Below are positions 31,698 through 39,826 of a stretch of DNA of 64,000 nt, piece after piece. Both the position numbers and the translations under genes were made by a program. Every line of letters begins with the position of its first letter. Position 1 is the stretch's first letter. This DNA comes from Pseudomonas serbica (GTDB taxonomy: Bacteria > Pseudomonadota > Gammaproteobacteria > Pseudomonadales > Pseudomonadaceae), in the NCBI RefSeq assembly GCF_028823535.1, contig NZ_JAQIYM010000022.1, positions 1 to 64,000 on the forward strand, given 5' to 3'. Under the pieces are notes generated by a model. That model had not been told where the DNA came from, searched no databases, and saw only the letters and a list, made by a program, of their open reading frames with translations.

Positions 31698-34505
31698 TTA
31701 GTGAGCCTCATCCCAGTTGTTGCCCACCCCGACCTCGACCAGCAACGGCACATCCAGTTTCGCCGCGCCGCTCATGTGCAGGCGGATTTCTTCGCTGACC
31801 TGTTCCACCAGATCCTCACGCACCTCAAGCACCAGTTCATCGTGCACTTGCAGGATGACTTTGGCGTCGAGGCCGGAAGCGCTCAGCCAGTTATCCACCG
31901 CGACCATGGCTTTCTTGATGATGTCGGCCGCCGTGCCTTGCATCGGCGCGTTGATCGCCGTGCGTTCGGCTGCGGCACGCTCTTGCGGCTTGTTGGAATT
32001 GATCTCCGGCAGGTACAGCCGCCGCCCGAAGAACGTTTCCACGTAGCCTTGATCTGCGGCCTGGGCGCGGGTGCGGTCCATGTACTCACGAACGCCGGGG
32101 TAACGGGCGAAGTAGGTATCGATATAGGCCTTGGCCGTCTTGGTATCGACGCCGATGTCCTTGCCGAGCTTTTGCGCACCCATGCCGTAGATCAGGCCGA
32201 AGTTGATCGCCTTGGCGCTGCGGCGCTGGTCGGAGGTGACGTCAGTGAGTTCGACCTTGAATACTTCGGCGGCGGTTGCGGTGTGCACGTCCAGGTTGTG
32301 GCGGAAGGCATTCATCAGGCCTTCATCCCGGGACAGGTGCGCCATGATCCGCAGTTCGATCTGCGAATAGTCGGCGGCCAGCAGCTTGTATCCGGCCGGG
32401 GCGACGAAGGCTTGGCGGATGCGCCGCCCTTCAGCCGTGCGCACCGGGATGTTCTGCAGGTTCGGATCGCTGGAGGACAGGCGCCCGGTGGAGGCAACTG
32501 CCTGGTGGTACGAGGTGTGGATCCGTCCGGTGCGCGGGTTGATCTGTTCCGGCAGACGGTCGGTGTAGGTGCTTTTGAGCTTGCTCATGGAACGGTATTC
32601 CATGAGCACTTTAGGCAGTCGGTAGTCGTCCTCGGCCAGTTTGGCCAGCACCTCTTCGGCGGTGGAAGGCTGGCCCTTGGCGGTCTTCTTCAGTACGGGC
32701 AGGCCGAGTTTCTCGTAGAGGATGACGCCGAGTTGCTTGGGCGAACCCAAGTTGAATTCCTCACCGGCAATCTCGAAGGCTTCGCGCTCCAGCGCCACCA
32801 TCTTTTCCCCCAGTTCGATGCTCTGCACACCCAGCAGGGCAGCATCCACGAACGCGCCCTGGCGTTCGATACGTGCGAGCACCGGTACCAGGGGCATTTC
32901 GATGTCGGTCAGAACGCTGGCCAGGCTCGGAATGGCGTTGAGTTTCTCGAACAGCGCCTGATGCAGGCGCAGGGTGATATCGGCGTCCTCGGCGGCGTAA
33001 GGCCCGGCCTGTTCAAGGGCAATCTGATCGAACGTCAGCTGCTTCACGCCTTTTCCGGCGATGTCCTGGAAACTCACGGTAGTGTGATCCAGGTACTTCA
33101 ACGCCAGGCTATCCATGTCATGGCGGGTAGCCGTGGAGTTGAGCACATAGGATTCGAGCATGGTGTCGAAGGCAATGCCACGCACGGTGATGCCGTTGGC
33201 CTGATCGCCTCCGATGGCGCAGTTGGCCAGGATGTTCATGTCAAACTTGGCATGCTGGCCGATCTTGAGTTTGTCCGGGTCTTCCAGGATCGGCTTGAGA
33301 GCGCGCAAGACGGTATCGCGATCCAGTTGCTGCGGCACGCCGATGTAGGAGTGTGTCAGCGGGATGTAGGCCGCTTCGTTGGCTTGCACCGCGAAAGACA
33401 GGCCGACCAATTGAGCCTGTTGCGCATCGATGCCGGTGGTTTCAGTGTCGAAGGCGAACAGTTTGGCGTCGTTGAGTTTTCCCAGCCAGGCATCGAACCG
33501 TGCCTGGTCGAGAATGGTTTCGTATTGGGCTTGGGTCGTTACTGCTGGCGCTTCGGCCTCGGCGGCACTGAACAGATCGACTGCCGGCTCAGGCTCGGGG
33601 GCAGCGCCGCTCAGTTCAAGGCGTTTGGCGTCCCGATCAAGATCGTTCAGCCAGCTCTTGAACTCAAGCAAGGTATAGAGCTCGTAGAGTTTGGCTGGAT
33701 CTTGCTCACCCATCCGCAGGTCATCGAGACCGATGTCCAACGGTACATCCACCTTGATGGTCGCCAGTTGATAGGAGAGGAATGCCATCTCCTTGTGCTC
33801 TTCGAGCTTGGCCGGCAGGGTCTTGGCGCCGCGGATCGGCAGGGTCGGGACGATATCGAGCTGCGCGTAGAGTTCCGTCAGGCCGCCATTTACGCCCACC
33901 AGCAGGCCGGAAGCGGTCTTTGGTCCTATGCCCGGAACGCCCGGAATGTTATCGGACGAATCGCCCATGAGTGCCAGATAGTCGATGATCTGCTCGGGAG
34001 CGACGCCGAATTTCTCCTTCACGCCCTCTACGTCCATGCTGCTACCGGTCATGGTATTGACCAAGGTAATGTGGCCATCGACCAGTTGCGCCATGTCCTT
34101 GTCACCGGTGGAGATGATCACTGGGCGATCGGCGGCCGCGCTGCTGCGGGCCAGCGTGCCGATCACGTCATCGGCCTCGACGCCTTCGACGCACAACAGC
34201 GGGAAGCCCAGGGCGATCACGCTTTGATGCAGGGGCTCGATCTGCACGCGCATATCGTCGGGCATGCTCGGACGGTTAGCCTTGTATTCGGCGTACATGT
34301 CATCGCGAAATGTCCCACCCTTGGCGTCGAACACCACGGCGAAGGGGCTGTCCGGGTACTGCTTGCGCAGACTCTTGAGCATGTTCAACACGCCCTTTAC
34401 GGCGCCGGTCGGCAGGCCTTTGGACGTGGTCAGCGGTGGCAGCGCGTGAAAGGCGCGGTACAGGTAAGAAGAACCGTCCACCAGGACGAGGGGGGCTTGG
34501 CTCAT
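31698..34505 (-). CDS. polA: DNA polymerase I
   Basis: Three-domain polymerase of 935 aa. The 5'-nuclease domain (1-300) has VDGSSYLYRAFHALP and GVEADDVIGTLA. The 3'-5' proofreading domain (about 320-520) has LFAFDTETTGIDA with the DxE pair and ESYVLNSTATRHDMDSLA. The polymerase domain (about 530-935) has LLAADYSQIELRIMAHLS, RRSAKAINFGLIYGMG and ILQVHDELVLEV. All three activities look intact. It fills gaps and removes RNA primers. I chose the ATG at 34505 (MSQAPLVLVDG); a TTG four codons upstream has no well-placed Shine-Dalgarno. Confidence 0.97.
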   Translation of the reverse strand: MSQAPLVLVDGSSYLYRAFHALPPLTTSKGLPTGAVKGVLNMLKSLRKQYPDSPFAVVFDAKGGTFRDDMYAEYKANRPSMPDDMRVQIEPLHQSVIALGFPLLCVEGVEADDVIGTLARSSAAADRPVIISTGDKDMAQLVDGHITLVNTMTGSSMDVEGVKEKFGVAPEQIIDYLALMGDSSDNIPGVPGIGPKTASGLLVGVNGGLTELYAQLDIVPTLPIRGAKTLPAKLEEHKEMAFLSYQLATIKVDVPLDIGLDDLRMGEQDPAKLYELYTLLEFKSWLNDLDRDAKRLELSGAAPEPEPAVDLFSAAEAEAPAVTTQAQYETILDQARFDAWLGKLNDAKLFAFDTETTGIDAQQAQLVGLSFAVQANEAAYIPLTHSYIGVPQQLDRDTVLRALKPILEDPDKLKIGQHAKFDMNILANCAIGGDQANGITVRGIAFDTMLESYVLNSTATRHDMDSLALKYLDHTTVSFQDIAGKGVKQLTFDQIALEQAGPYAAEDADITLRLHQALFEKLNAIPSLASVLTDIEMPLVPVLARIERQGAFVDAALLGVQSIELGEKMVALEREAFEIAGEEFNLGSPKQLGVILYEKLGLPVLKKTAKGQPSTAEEVLAKLAEDDYRLPKVLMEYRSMSKLKSTYTDRLPEQINPRTGRIHTSYHQAVASTGRLSSSDPNLQNIPVRTAEGRRIRQAFVAPAGYKLLAADYSQIELRIMAHLSRDEGLMNAFRHNLDVHTATAAEVFKVELTDVTSDQRRSAKAINFGLIYGMGAQKLGKDIGVDTKTAKAYIDTYFARYPGVREYMDRTRAQAADQGYVETFFGRRLYLPEINSNKPQERAAAERTAINAPMQGTAADIIKKAMVAVDNWLSASGLDAKVILQVHDELVLEVREDLVEQVSEEIRLHMSGAAKLDVPLLVEVGVGNNWDEAH

Positions 34506-34579
34506 GAGCAGGATCAACCTTTTCGGCGGGTCCGGCGCTAGAATAGCGGGACCGTTGACGACAAAGGGACAAGGTTATC

Positions 34580-34870
34580 ATGCGCACACTAAATCGCCTG
34601 TTGCTGGCTGGCTTGTTTGCAATCACACCGTTGGCCGTCATGGCGGCGGACGATGCGCCCACGCCCGAGCCGGAAGTTACGATCCGCACGGAAGGTGACA
34701 AAGTCATCCAGGAATACCGCCAAAACGGCTTCCTGTATGCGATCAAGGTCACGCCTAAGGGCGCGCCGCCGTATTTTCTGGTGCGCGCAGACGGGACCGA
34801 TGCAAACTTCATCCGCTCGGATCAGCCGGATATGCTGATACCGTCGTGGAAGATCTTCGAGTGGAAGTAG
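34580..34870 (+). CDS. DUF2782 family exported protein
   Basis: Small secreted protein of 96 aa. A signal peptide (about 20 residues, cleaved after VMAAD or nearby) precedes a short mature domain with EVTIRTEGDKVIQEYRQNG and LYAIKVTPKGAPPYFLVRAD, the pattern of DUF2782. No catalytic residue or Cys pair is seen and the function is unknown. It is divergent from polA (74 bp) and followed 59 bp later by thrB, so these two are probably co-transcribed, as at PA5494-PA5495 of P. aeruginosa. Confidence 0.85.
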   Translation: MRTLNRLLLAGLFAITPLAVMAADDAPTPEPEVTIRTEGDKVIQEYRQNGFLYAIKVTPKGAPPYFLVRADGTDANFIRSDQPDMLIPSWKIFEWK

Positions 34871-34929
34871 TTTCTTAATTTCAACCGGCGTTGGCTCAAG
34901 AGCAGCGCCTCGTACTGGCAGTTTTAACC

Positions 34930-35880
34930 ATGTCTGTGTTTACCCCCCTGGCTCGGCCTGAGCTGGAAGCTTTTCTCGCCCCTTATGGCCTCGGCCGCCT
35001 GCTTGATTTCCAGGGGATTGCCGCCGGTAGCGAAAACACCAATTTCTTTATCAGCCTGGAGCAGGGCGAATTTGTCCTGACCCTGATCGAGCGTGGCCCG
35101 GTGCAGGAAATGCCGTTCTTCATCGAATTGCTCGACGTGCTGCACCAGGCCGACCTGCCAGTGCCTTACGCCCTGCGTACCACCGACGGCGTGGCCCTGC
35201 GCGAACTGGCCGGCAAGCCTGCGCTGTTGCAACCGCGCCTGGCTGGCAAGCACATCAAGCAGGCCAACGCGCAGCATTGCGCCCAGGTGGGCGAGTTGCT
35301 GGCTCACCTGCACCTGGCAACCCAAGCCAATATGATCAAGCGCAAGACCGATCGTGGCCTGGACTGGATGCTGGAAGAAGGCACGCAGTTTCTCTCGCAC
35401 CTGAAACCCCAGCAGAAAGATCTGCTGCAGCGGGCACTGGAAGAAATCACCGAGCAGAAAGAGAAAATCCTCGCGTTGCCACGCGCCAACATCCACGCTG
35501 ACCTGTTCCGCGATAACGCGATGTTCGAAGGCACGCACCTGACCGGGCTGATCGATTTCTATAACGCCTGTTCGGGGCCGATGCTCTACGACGTGGCGAT
35601 TGCCTTGAACGACTGGTGCTCCGACGATGACGGCCTGATCGACGGGGCACGGGCGCGGGCGTTGCTCGGTGCTTATGCGGCGCTACGTCCTTTCACCGCG
35701 ACCGAAGCCGAGCTGTGGCCGACCATGCTACGGGTGGCGTGCGTGCGCTTCTGGTTGTCACGCTTGATCGCGGCGGAGTCGTTTGCCGGGCAGGACGTGT
35801 TGATTCACGATCCGATGGAGTTCGAGTTGCGGTTGGCGCAGCGGCAGAAGGTCAGCACGCCGTTGCCTTTCGCCCTCTAA
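34930..35880 (+). CDS. thrB: Homoserine kinase
   Basis: Enzyme of 316 aa that phosphorylates homoserine in threonine synthesis. This is the choline-kinase-fold type found in pseudomonads, not the GHMP type of E. coli. Visible are the start MSVFTPLARPELEAFLAPYG, the ATP-binding SENTNFFIS region, and the phosphotransferase motif NIHADLFRDNAMF followed by GLIDFYNACSGPMLYDVA (Brenner motif and metal-binding Asp). I start at the ATG at 34930; an upstream TTG is less likely. A REP pair follows the stop. Confidence 0.93.
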   Translation: MSVFTPLARPELEAFLAPYGLGRLLDFQGIAAGSENTNFFISLEQGEFVLTLIERGPVQEMPFFIELLDVLHQADLPVPYALRTTDGVALRELAGKPALLQPRLAGKHIKQANAQHCAQVGELLAHLHLATQANMIKRKTDRGLDWMLEEGTQFLSHLKPQQKDLLQRALEEITEQKEKILALPRANIHADLFRDNAMFEGTHLTGLIDFYNACSGPMLYDVAIALNDWCSDDDGLIDGARARALLGAYAALRPFTATEAELWPTMLRVACVRFWLSRLIAAESFAGQDVLIHDPMEFELRLAQRQKVSTPLPFAL

Positions 35881-35882
35881 AA

Positions 35883-35979
35883 GCTTCGCGGGCAAGCCCG
35901 CTCCCACAGGTGGCCGGTGTGAATACAGATTTTGTGTTCACCAAGGATCCCCTGTGGGAGCGAGCCTGCTCGCGAATAG
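35883..35979. repeat. REP pair (GTGGGAGC family), reversed order
   Basis: The copy TTCGCGGGCAAGCCCGCTCC comes first and GTGGGAGCGAGCCTGCTCGC second, spaced by about 45 bases, between the convergent thrB and znuA genes. Confidence 0.88.
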
Positions 35980-35997
35980 GGCGACGCAATGTTTGAA

Positions 35998-36918
35998 TTA
36001 CAACGACTCCAGGCATCCCGCCAAATCATTGCCCAATTTTTCCAATACCTGCTCATACCCCTGGGCAGTCGCCGGCGTGTACCCGCCTAGCGCATCCAGC
36101 TCCGCCAGTTTCACCGGCAGGCCCGCCACCAGGGTTTCCGCCAGGCGTGGACGCAGCGGCGGTTCGCTGAATACGCAGGTCTTGCCGACTTCCTGCAACC
36201 GCGCGCGCATCGCTGCGACGTGCTGGGCGCCGGGTTGTACTTCAGCCGCGACGCTGAACACCCCGGCGTGCTTGAGGCCGTAGGCGTCTTCGAAGTAGTC
36301 GAAGGCTTCGTGGAACACGAAGTAAGGTTTGCCTTCAACACCCGCCAGACGTTTCTTCAAGCGAGCATCCAACGCATCCAGGCGCTCATCAAAGGCCTTG
36401 AGGTTACGCTGGTAGTGCGCCGCGTTGGCGGGATCGGCTGCACCCAGATCCGCAGCTATTTTCGCCGCGATTACCCTGGCGTTCGCCGGCGATAGCCACA
36501 AATGCGCATCCAGAGTGCCTGGGCGATGATCGTGGTCATGTTCGTCGGCTTCTTCAGCGTGGGAATGGTTGTCTTCGGCGAAATGTCGCAATTTCAGGCC
36601 AGGCAGGTCCTGCACGGCAACGCTTGGCAATGTACGACCGTTGAGCACCCGCGGCATGAAACCTTCCATGTCCGGCCCGATCCAGTACAGCAGATCCACC
36701 GATTGCACCTTCCGTACGTCGGAAGGGCGCAGGGCATAGTTATGCGGCGAGGCGCCGGGTGGCAGCAAGACCTCCGGAATCGCCACGCCGTCCTGCACGG
36801 CAGCAGCGATCAGCTGTAGCGGCTTGATGCTGGTGAGGACCCTGACTTCGGCTTGCGCCGATCCGATCAGTAGAAAACTTGCGATAAATGCGACAAAGAT
36901 AGAAAAAAGTCGGGACAC
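35998..36918 (-). CDS. znuA: Zinc ABC transporter periplasmic binding protein
   Basis: High-affinity zinc-binding protein of about 306 aa. A signal peptide (FSIFVAFIASFLLIGSAQA) is followed by the cluster A-1 fold. The metal-binding His in PPGASPHNYALRPSD, a His/Asp-rich loop (DNHSHAEEADEHDHDHRPG), and the later KPYFVFHEAFDYFEDAYG are all present. It is divergent from zur across a Zur-like operator. The start is a GTG at 36918 or three codons earlier (36927); Shine-Dalgarno support is weak for both. Confidence 0.94.
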   Translation of the reverse strand: MSRLFSIFVAFIASFLLIGSAQAEVRVLTSIKPLQLIAAAVQDGVAIPEVLLPPGASPHNYALRPSDVRKVQSVDLLYWIGPDMEGFMPRVLNGRTLPSVAVQDLPGLKLRHFAEDNHSHAEEADEHDHDHRPGTLDAHLWLSPANARVIAAKIAADLGAADPANAAHYQRNLKAFDERLDALDARLKKRLAGVEGKPYFVFHEAFDYFEDAYGLKHAGVFSVAAEVQPGAQHVAAMRARLQEVGKTCVFSEPPLRPRLAETLVAGLPVKLAELDALGGYTPATAQGYEQVLEKLGNDLAGCLESL

Positions 36919-36945
36919 GATGACCACTCGAGGAGGCGAGAACGG

Positions 36946-36958
36946 GTAATATAATAAC
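36946..36958. promoter_or_regulatory. Putative Zur operator
   Basis: GTAATATAATAAC lies in the 66-bp divergent gap between znuA and zur. It matches 10 of 12 defined positions of the Zur half-site palindrome GTTATAnTATAAC. One site could repress both directions when zinc is abundant. Binding is inferred. Confidence 0.6.
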
Positions 36959-36984
36959 GTCTCTCACAAAATTCGTCGCCGCTC

Positions 36985-37467
36985 ATGCCTAAAACACCGA
37001 TTGCAAGTCGCCCCCACGACCACTCTCATTGCGTTCACAGCGCTTTGTCTGAGGCCGATGCCTTGTGCGCACGCCAGGGCTTGCGCCTGACTGCGTTGCG
37101 TCGGCGGGTGCTGGAACTGGTGTGGCAAAGCCATAAACCGCTGGGGGCGTACGACATTCTCGCGGTACTCAGTGAGCAGGACGGTCGCCGGGCTGCGCCG
37201 CCAACGGTCTACCGCGCGCTGGACTTCCTGCTGGAAAACGGCCTGGTGCACCGTATCTCCTCGCTCAACGCCTTCATCGGCTGTAATCACCCGGCGCACG
37301 CGCACCAGGGGCAGTTCCTGATCTGCCGTGAATGCCACGCTGCCATCGAACTCGAACAGAAGTCCATCAGCGACGCGATCATCGCCAGCGCCAAGGACGT
37401 CGGGTTTGTCGTCGAAGGTCAGACCGTTGAAGTGATCGGTCTCTGTTCAGGCTGCCAGGGGGCTTGA
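36985..37467 (+). CDS. zur: Zinc uptake regulator (Fur family)
   Basis: Fur-family metalloregulator of 160 aa, named np20 in older P. aeruginosa annotation. The winged-helix part reads ALCARQGLRLTALRRRVLEL, and the metal sites include the structural zinc pairs CREC and CSGC plus HPAHAHQGQ. The N-terminal HDHSHCVHS is His-rich. It represses zinc uptake when zinc is bound. It begins the zur-znuC-znuB operon, overlapping znuC by 4 bp. Confidence 0.93.
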   Translation: MPKTPIASRPHDHSHCVHSALSEADALCARQGLRLTALRRRVLELVWQSHKPLGAYDILAVLSEQDGRRAAPPTVYRALDFLLENGLVHRISSLNAFIGCNHPAHAHQGQFLICRECHAAIELEQKSISDAIIASAKDVGFVVEGQTVEVIGLCSGCQGA

Positions 37468-38252
37468 TGAGCAACGCGCTGATCCGTCTCGAGCAGGTTG
37501 CCGTCACGTTTGCCGGGCAACCGGTGCTGGATAACATCGAGTTGAGCGTCGAGCCGGGGCAGATCGTGACCTTGATCGGCCCTAATGGCGCCGGCAAGAC
37601 CACCCTGGTGCGCGCCGTGCTCGGCCTGTTGAAACCCGACAGCGGCAGCGTCTGGCGCAAACCGAAACTGCGGGTGGGCTATATGCCGCAAAAGCTGCAT
37701 GTCGATCCGACCCTGCCGCTCTCGGTGCTGCGTTTCTTGCGCCTGGTGCCAGGTGTGGACCGTGCAATGGCCTTGGCCGCGCTCAAGGAAGTCGGCGCCG
37801 AGCAGGTGATCGATAGCCCCGTGCAAAGTGTTTCCGGCGGAGAAATGCAACGCGTTCTGCTGGCCCGGGCCCTGTTGCGCGAGCCGGAATTACTGGTGCT
37901 CGACGAACCGGTACAAGGGGTCGACGTGGCGGGTCAGGCCGAACTCTATAGCCTGATCACCCGCCTGCGAGACCGTCACGGCTGCGGCGTGTTGATGGTC
38001 TCCCACGATCTGCACCTGGTGATGAGCACTACCGACCAAGTGGTTTGCCTGAATCGCCATGTCTGCTGCTCCGGCCACCCCGAGCAGGTCAGTGGTGATC
38101 CGGCATTCGTCGAGCTATTCGGAAAAAACGCCCAAAGCCTGGCGATTTATCACCACCATCACGACCACGCCCACGATTTGCACGGCTCGGTGGTCAAGGC
38201 GCCCACCTCGGGCCATAACCATGTTCACGGAGATAGCTGCAAGCATGGCTGA
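37464..38252 (+). CDS. znuC: Zinc ABC transporter ATPase
   Basis: ATPase of 262 aa. Walker A (LIGPNGAGKTTLVRAVL), the signature SVSGGEMQRVLLARALLREP, Walker B (LLVLDEPVQGVD) and switch MVSHDLHLVM are complete. The C-terminus is unusually His-rich (HHHHDHAHDLHG, then GHNHVHGDSCKHG), a likely zinc-sensing or zinc-storing tail found in some ZnuC proteins. It overlaps zur upstream (ATGA) and znuB downstream (8 bp), so translation is coupled. Confidence 0.95.
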   Translation: MMSNALIRLEQVAVTFAGQPVLDNIELSVEPGQIVTLIGPNGAGKTTLVRAVLGLLKPDSGSVWRKPKLRVGYMPQKLHVDPTLPLSVLRFLRLVPGVDRAMALAALKEVGAEQVIDSPVQSVSGGEMQRVLLARALLREPELLVLDEPVQGVDVAGQAELYSLITRLRDRHGCGVLMVSHDLHLVMSTTDQVVCLNRHVCCSGHPEQVSGDPAFVELFGKNAQSLAIYHHHHDHAHDLHGSVVKAPTSGHNHVHGDSCKHG

Positions 38253-39033
38253 TTTTCTGCTCTACGCCCTGCTTGCAGGTCTGGCCCTGGCGGTTGTAGC
38301 GGGCCCCCTGGGCTCCTTCGTGGTCTGGCGGCGCATGGCCTATTTTGGCGACACCCTGTCCCACGCGGCATTGCTCGGCGTGGCGCTGGGTTTTCTGCTG
38401 GATGTCAGCCCGACAGTTGCGGTCACGGTCGGCTGTTTACTGTTGGCGGTGTTGCTGGTGACCTTGCAACAGCGCCAGCCGCTGGCCTCCGACACGCTTT
38501 TGGGAATTCTCGCACCCAGCACCCTCTCTTTAGGCTTGGTGGTACTAAGCTTCATGCACGAAGTGCGGATCGACCTGATGGCCTATCTGTTCGGCGACTT
38601 ACTGGCGATCAGTCCGACCGATCTGGCCTGGATCCTCGGGGGTAGCGCAGCGGTGCTGGCATTGCTGGTGACGTTGTGGCGGCCATTGCTGGCAATCACC
38701 GTGCACGAGGAGCTGGCGAGGGTCGAAGGGCTGCCGGTGGCGGGTTTGCGCCTGGCACTGATGCTGTTGATCGCCGTGGTCATTGCGGTGGCGATGAAAA
38801 TCGTCGGTGTGTTGCTGATCACCTCGTTGTTGATCATTCCGGCGGCTGCGGCACAACGTCACGCCCGCTCACCGGAGCAGATGGCACTGGGTGCGAGCCT
38901 GCTTGGCATACTCGCCGTGTGTGGCGGATTATCGCTTTCCTGGTTCAAGGACACCCCGGCGGGCCCGTCGATTGTAGTGGCGGCGGCCGCGCTGTTTCTG
39001 CTGAGTTTTGTTCTGCCCCGTCGAGGGGTGTAG
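38245..39033 (+). CDS. znuB: Zinc ABC transporter permease
   Basis: Membrane permease of 262 aa with about eight transmembrane segments, family ABC-3. Conserved segments are VVWRRMAYFGDTLSHAALLG near the N-terminus and LLITSLLIIPAAAAQRHARS near the C-terminus. The ATG at 38245 lies inside the end of znuC; longer frames would be inside znuC. Together with ZnuA and ZnuC it forms the importer. Confidence 0.95.
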   Translation: MADFLLYALLAGLALAVVAGPLGSFVVWRRMAYFGDTLSHAALLGVALGFLLDVSPTVAVTVGCLLLAVLLVTLQQRQPLASDTLLGILAPSTLSLGLVVLSFMHEVRIDLMAYLFGDLLAISPTDLAWILGGSAAVLALLVTLWRPLLAITVHEELARVEGLPVAGLRLALMLLIAVVIAVAMKIVGVLLITSLLIIPAAAAQRHARSPEQMALGASLLGILAVCGGLSLSWFKDTPAGPSIVVAAAALFLLSFVLPRRGV

Positions 39034-39070
39034 ACTTGCTCGTTTTTTGCGCAAATAGAGAGTCGCAGGA

Positions 39071-39784
39071 ATGAAGTCGTTCGCCTCCCGTTATCTGCTC
39101 CTTGTCGCATTTTCTTTGCTGCTGGGCGCTTGCCAAAGCACGCCACCAGCCCCCGAGGCCCCGGATGCGCGGGCCACGGCCATTGCACAGCTGGAACAAA
39201 GCCTAGCCAGCAGCGAACTGGCCACGGCCGAGGGTCAATTGGCGGCGTTGCAGGCCGAGTCGCCCAACGACCAATCCCTTGAGCAATACCAGCGTCAGCT
39301 CGCCGAAGCCTATCTGTTGCGTAGCCAGATCGTGCTGCAAAAAGGTGATGTGAACGCCGCCGCCACCGCGCTGAGCCGTGCCCGCGTGCTGATGCCCAAG
39401 GCGCCAGCACTGACCGGTGGGGTCAATGGTGCCATCGCCGAGGCCCGCAAGGCTGAACTGGAAAAAGCCGAAGCGGCCCTCAAGGCTGCCGAAGCCCAAC
39501 CAAAAGCCAAGGTCATCGACCTGACCGCTGAAAGCACCACGGTTGCGTTGAATATCAACGATATGGCCAAGCTACGTCGTCAACTGGACGCCATCGCCGC
39601 CGATGTGGTGAACTTTCAGTGTGATGTGAGCATTCAGGCGCCGCGTACCGACGATTACCCATGGCTGGCCAATTTGCTAACCAAGCGGGTGAAGAAGCTC
39701 GATCCGCAGTTTGAGCTGAATCTGGAGCGGCAGATTATTCGCAGCGTTCCGGCGCAGATGGTTTTGAGCCCGCGCAAGTCTTGA
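39071..39784 (+). CDS. Lipoprotein with helical repeat, unknown function
   Basis: Lipoprotein of 237 aa, lipobox LLLGAC (C21). The mature part is helical and Ala/Gln/Glu-rich (about residues 30-165), TPR-like in composition, with the segment EAYLLRSQIVLQKGDVNAAA; a small C-terminal domain (about 170-230) contains CDVSIQAPRTDDYPWLANLL. I do not recognise a function. It corresponds in position to PA5502 of P. aeruginosa and is likely the last gene of the zur-znu transcript or has its own promoter; a bidirectional terminator follows. Confidence 0.8.
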   Translation: MKSFASRYLLLVAFSLLLGACQSTPPAPEAPDARATAIAQLEQSLASSELATAEGQLAALQAESPNDQSLEQYQRQLAEAYLLRSQIVLQKGDVNAAATALSRARVLMPKAPALTGGVNGAIAEARKAELEKAEAALKAAEAQPKAKVIDLTAESTTVALNINDMAKLRRQLDAIAADVVNFQCDVSIQAPRTDDYPWLANLLTKRVKKLDPQFELNLERQIIRSVPAQMVLSPRKS

Positions 39785-39786
39785 GA

Positions 39787-39821
39787 AAAAGATCGCAGCC
39801 CTGTAGGCGCTGCGATCTTTT
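39787..39821. terminator. Bidirectional terminator
   Basis: AAAAGATCGCAGC, a 9-base loop, then GCTGCGATCTTTT, between the convergent lipoprotein and katE genes. It has an A run on one side and a T run on the other, as expected for shared termination. Confidence 0.85.
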
Positions 39822-39826
39822 GCTTT

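Noticed and set aside
31701..34541. 946-codon frame antisense to polA
   Set aside because: It covers polA exactly in the complementary frame, has no known domain, and polA is fully supported.
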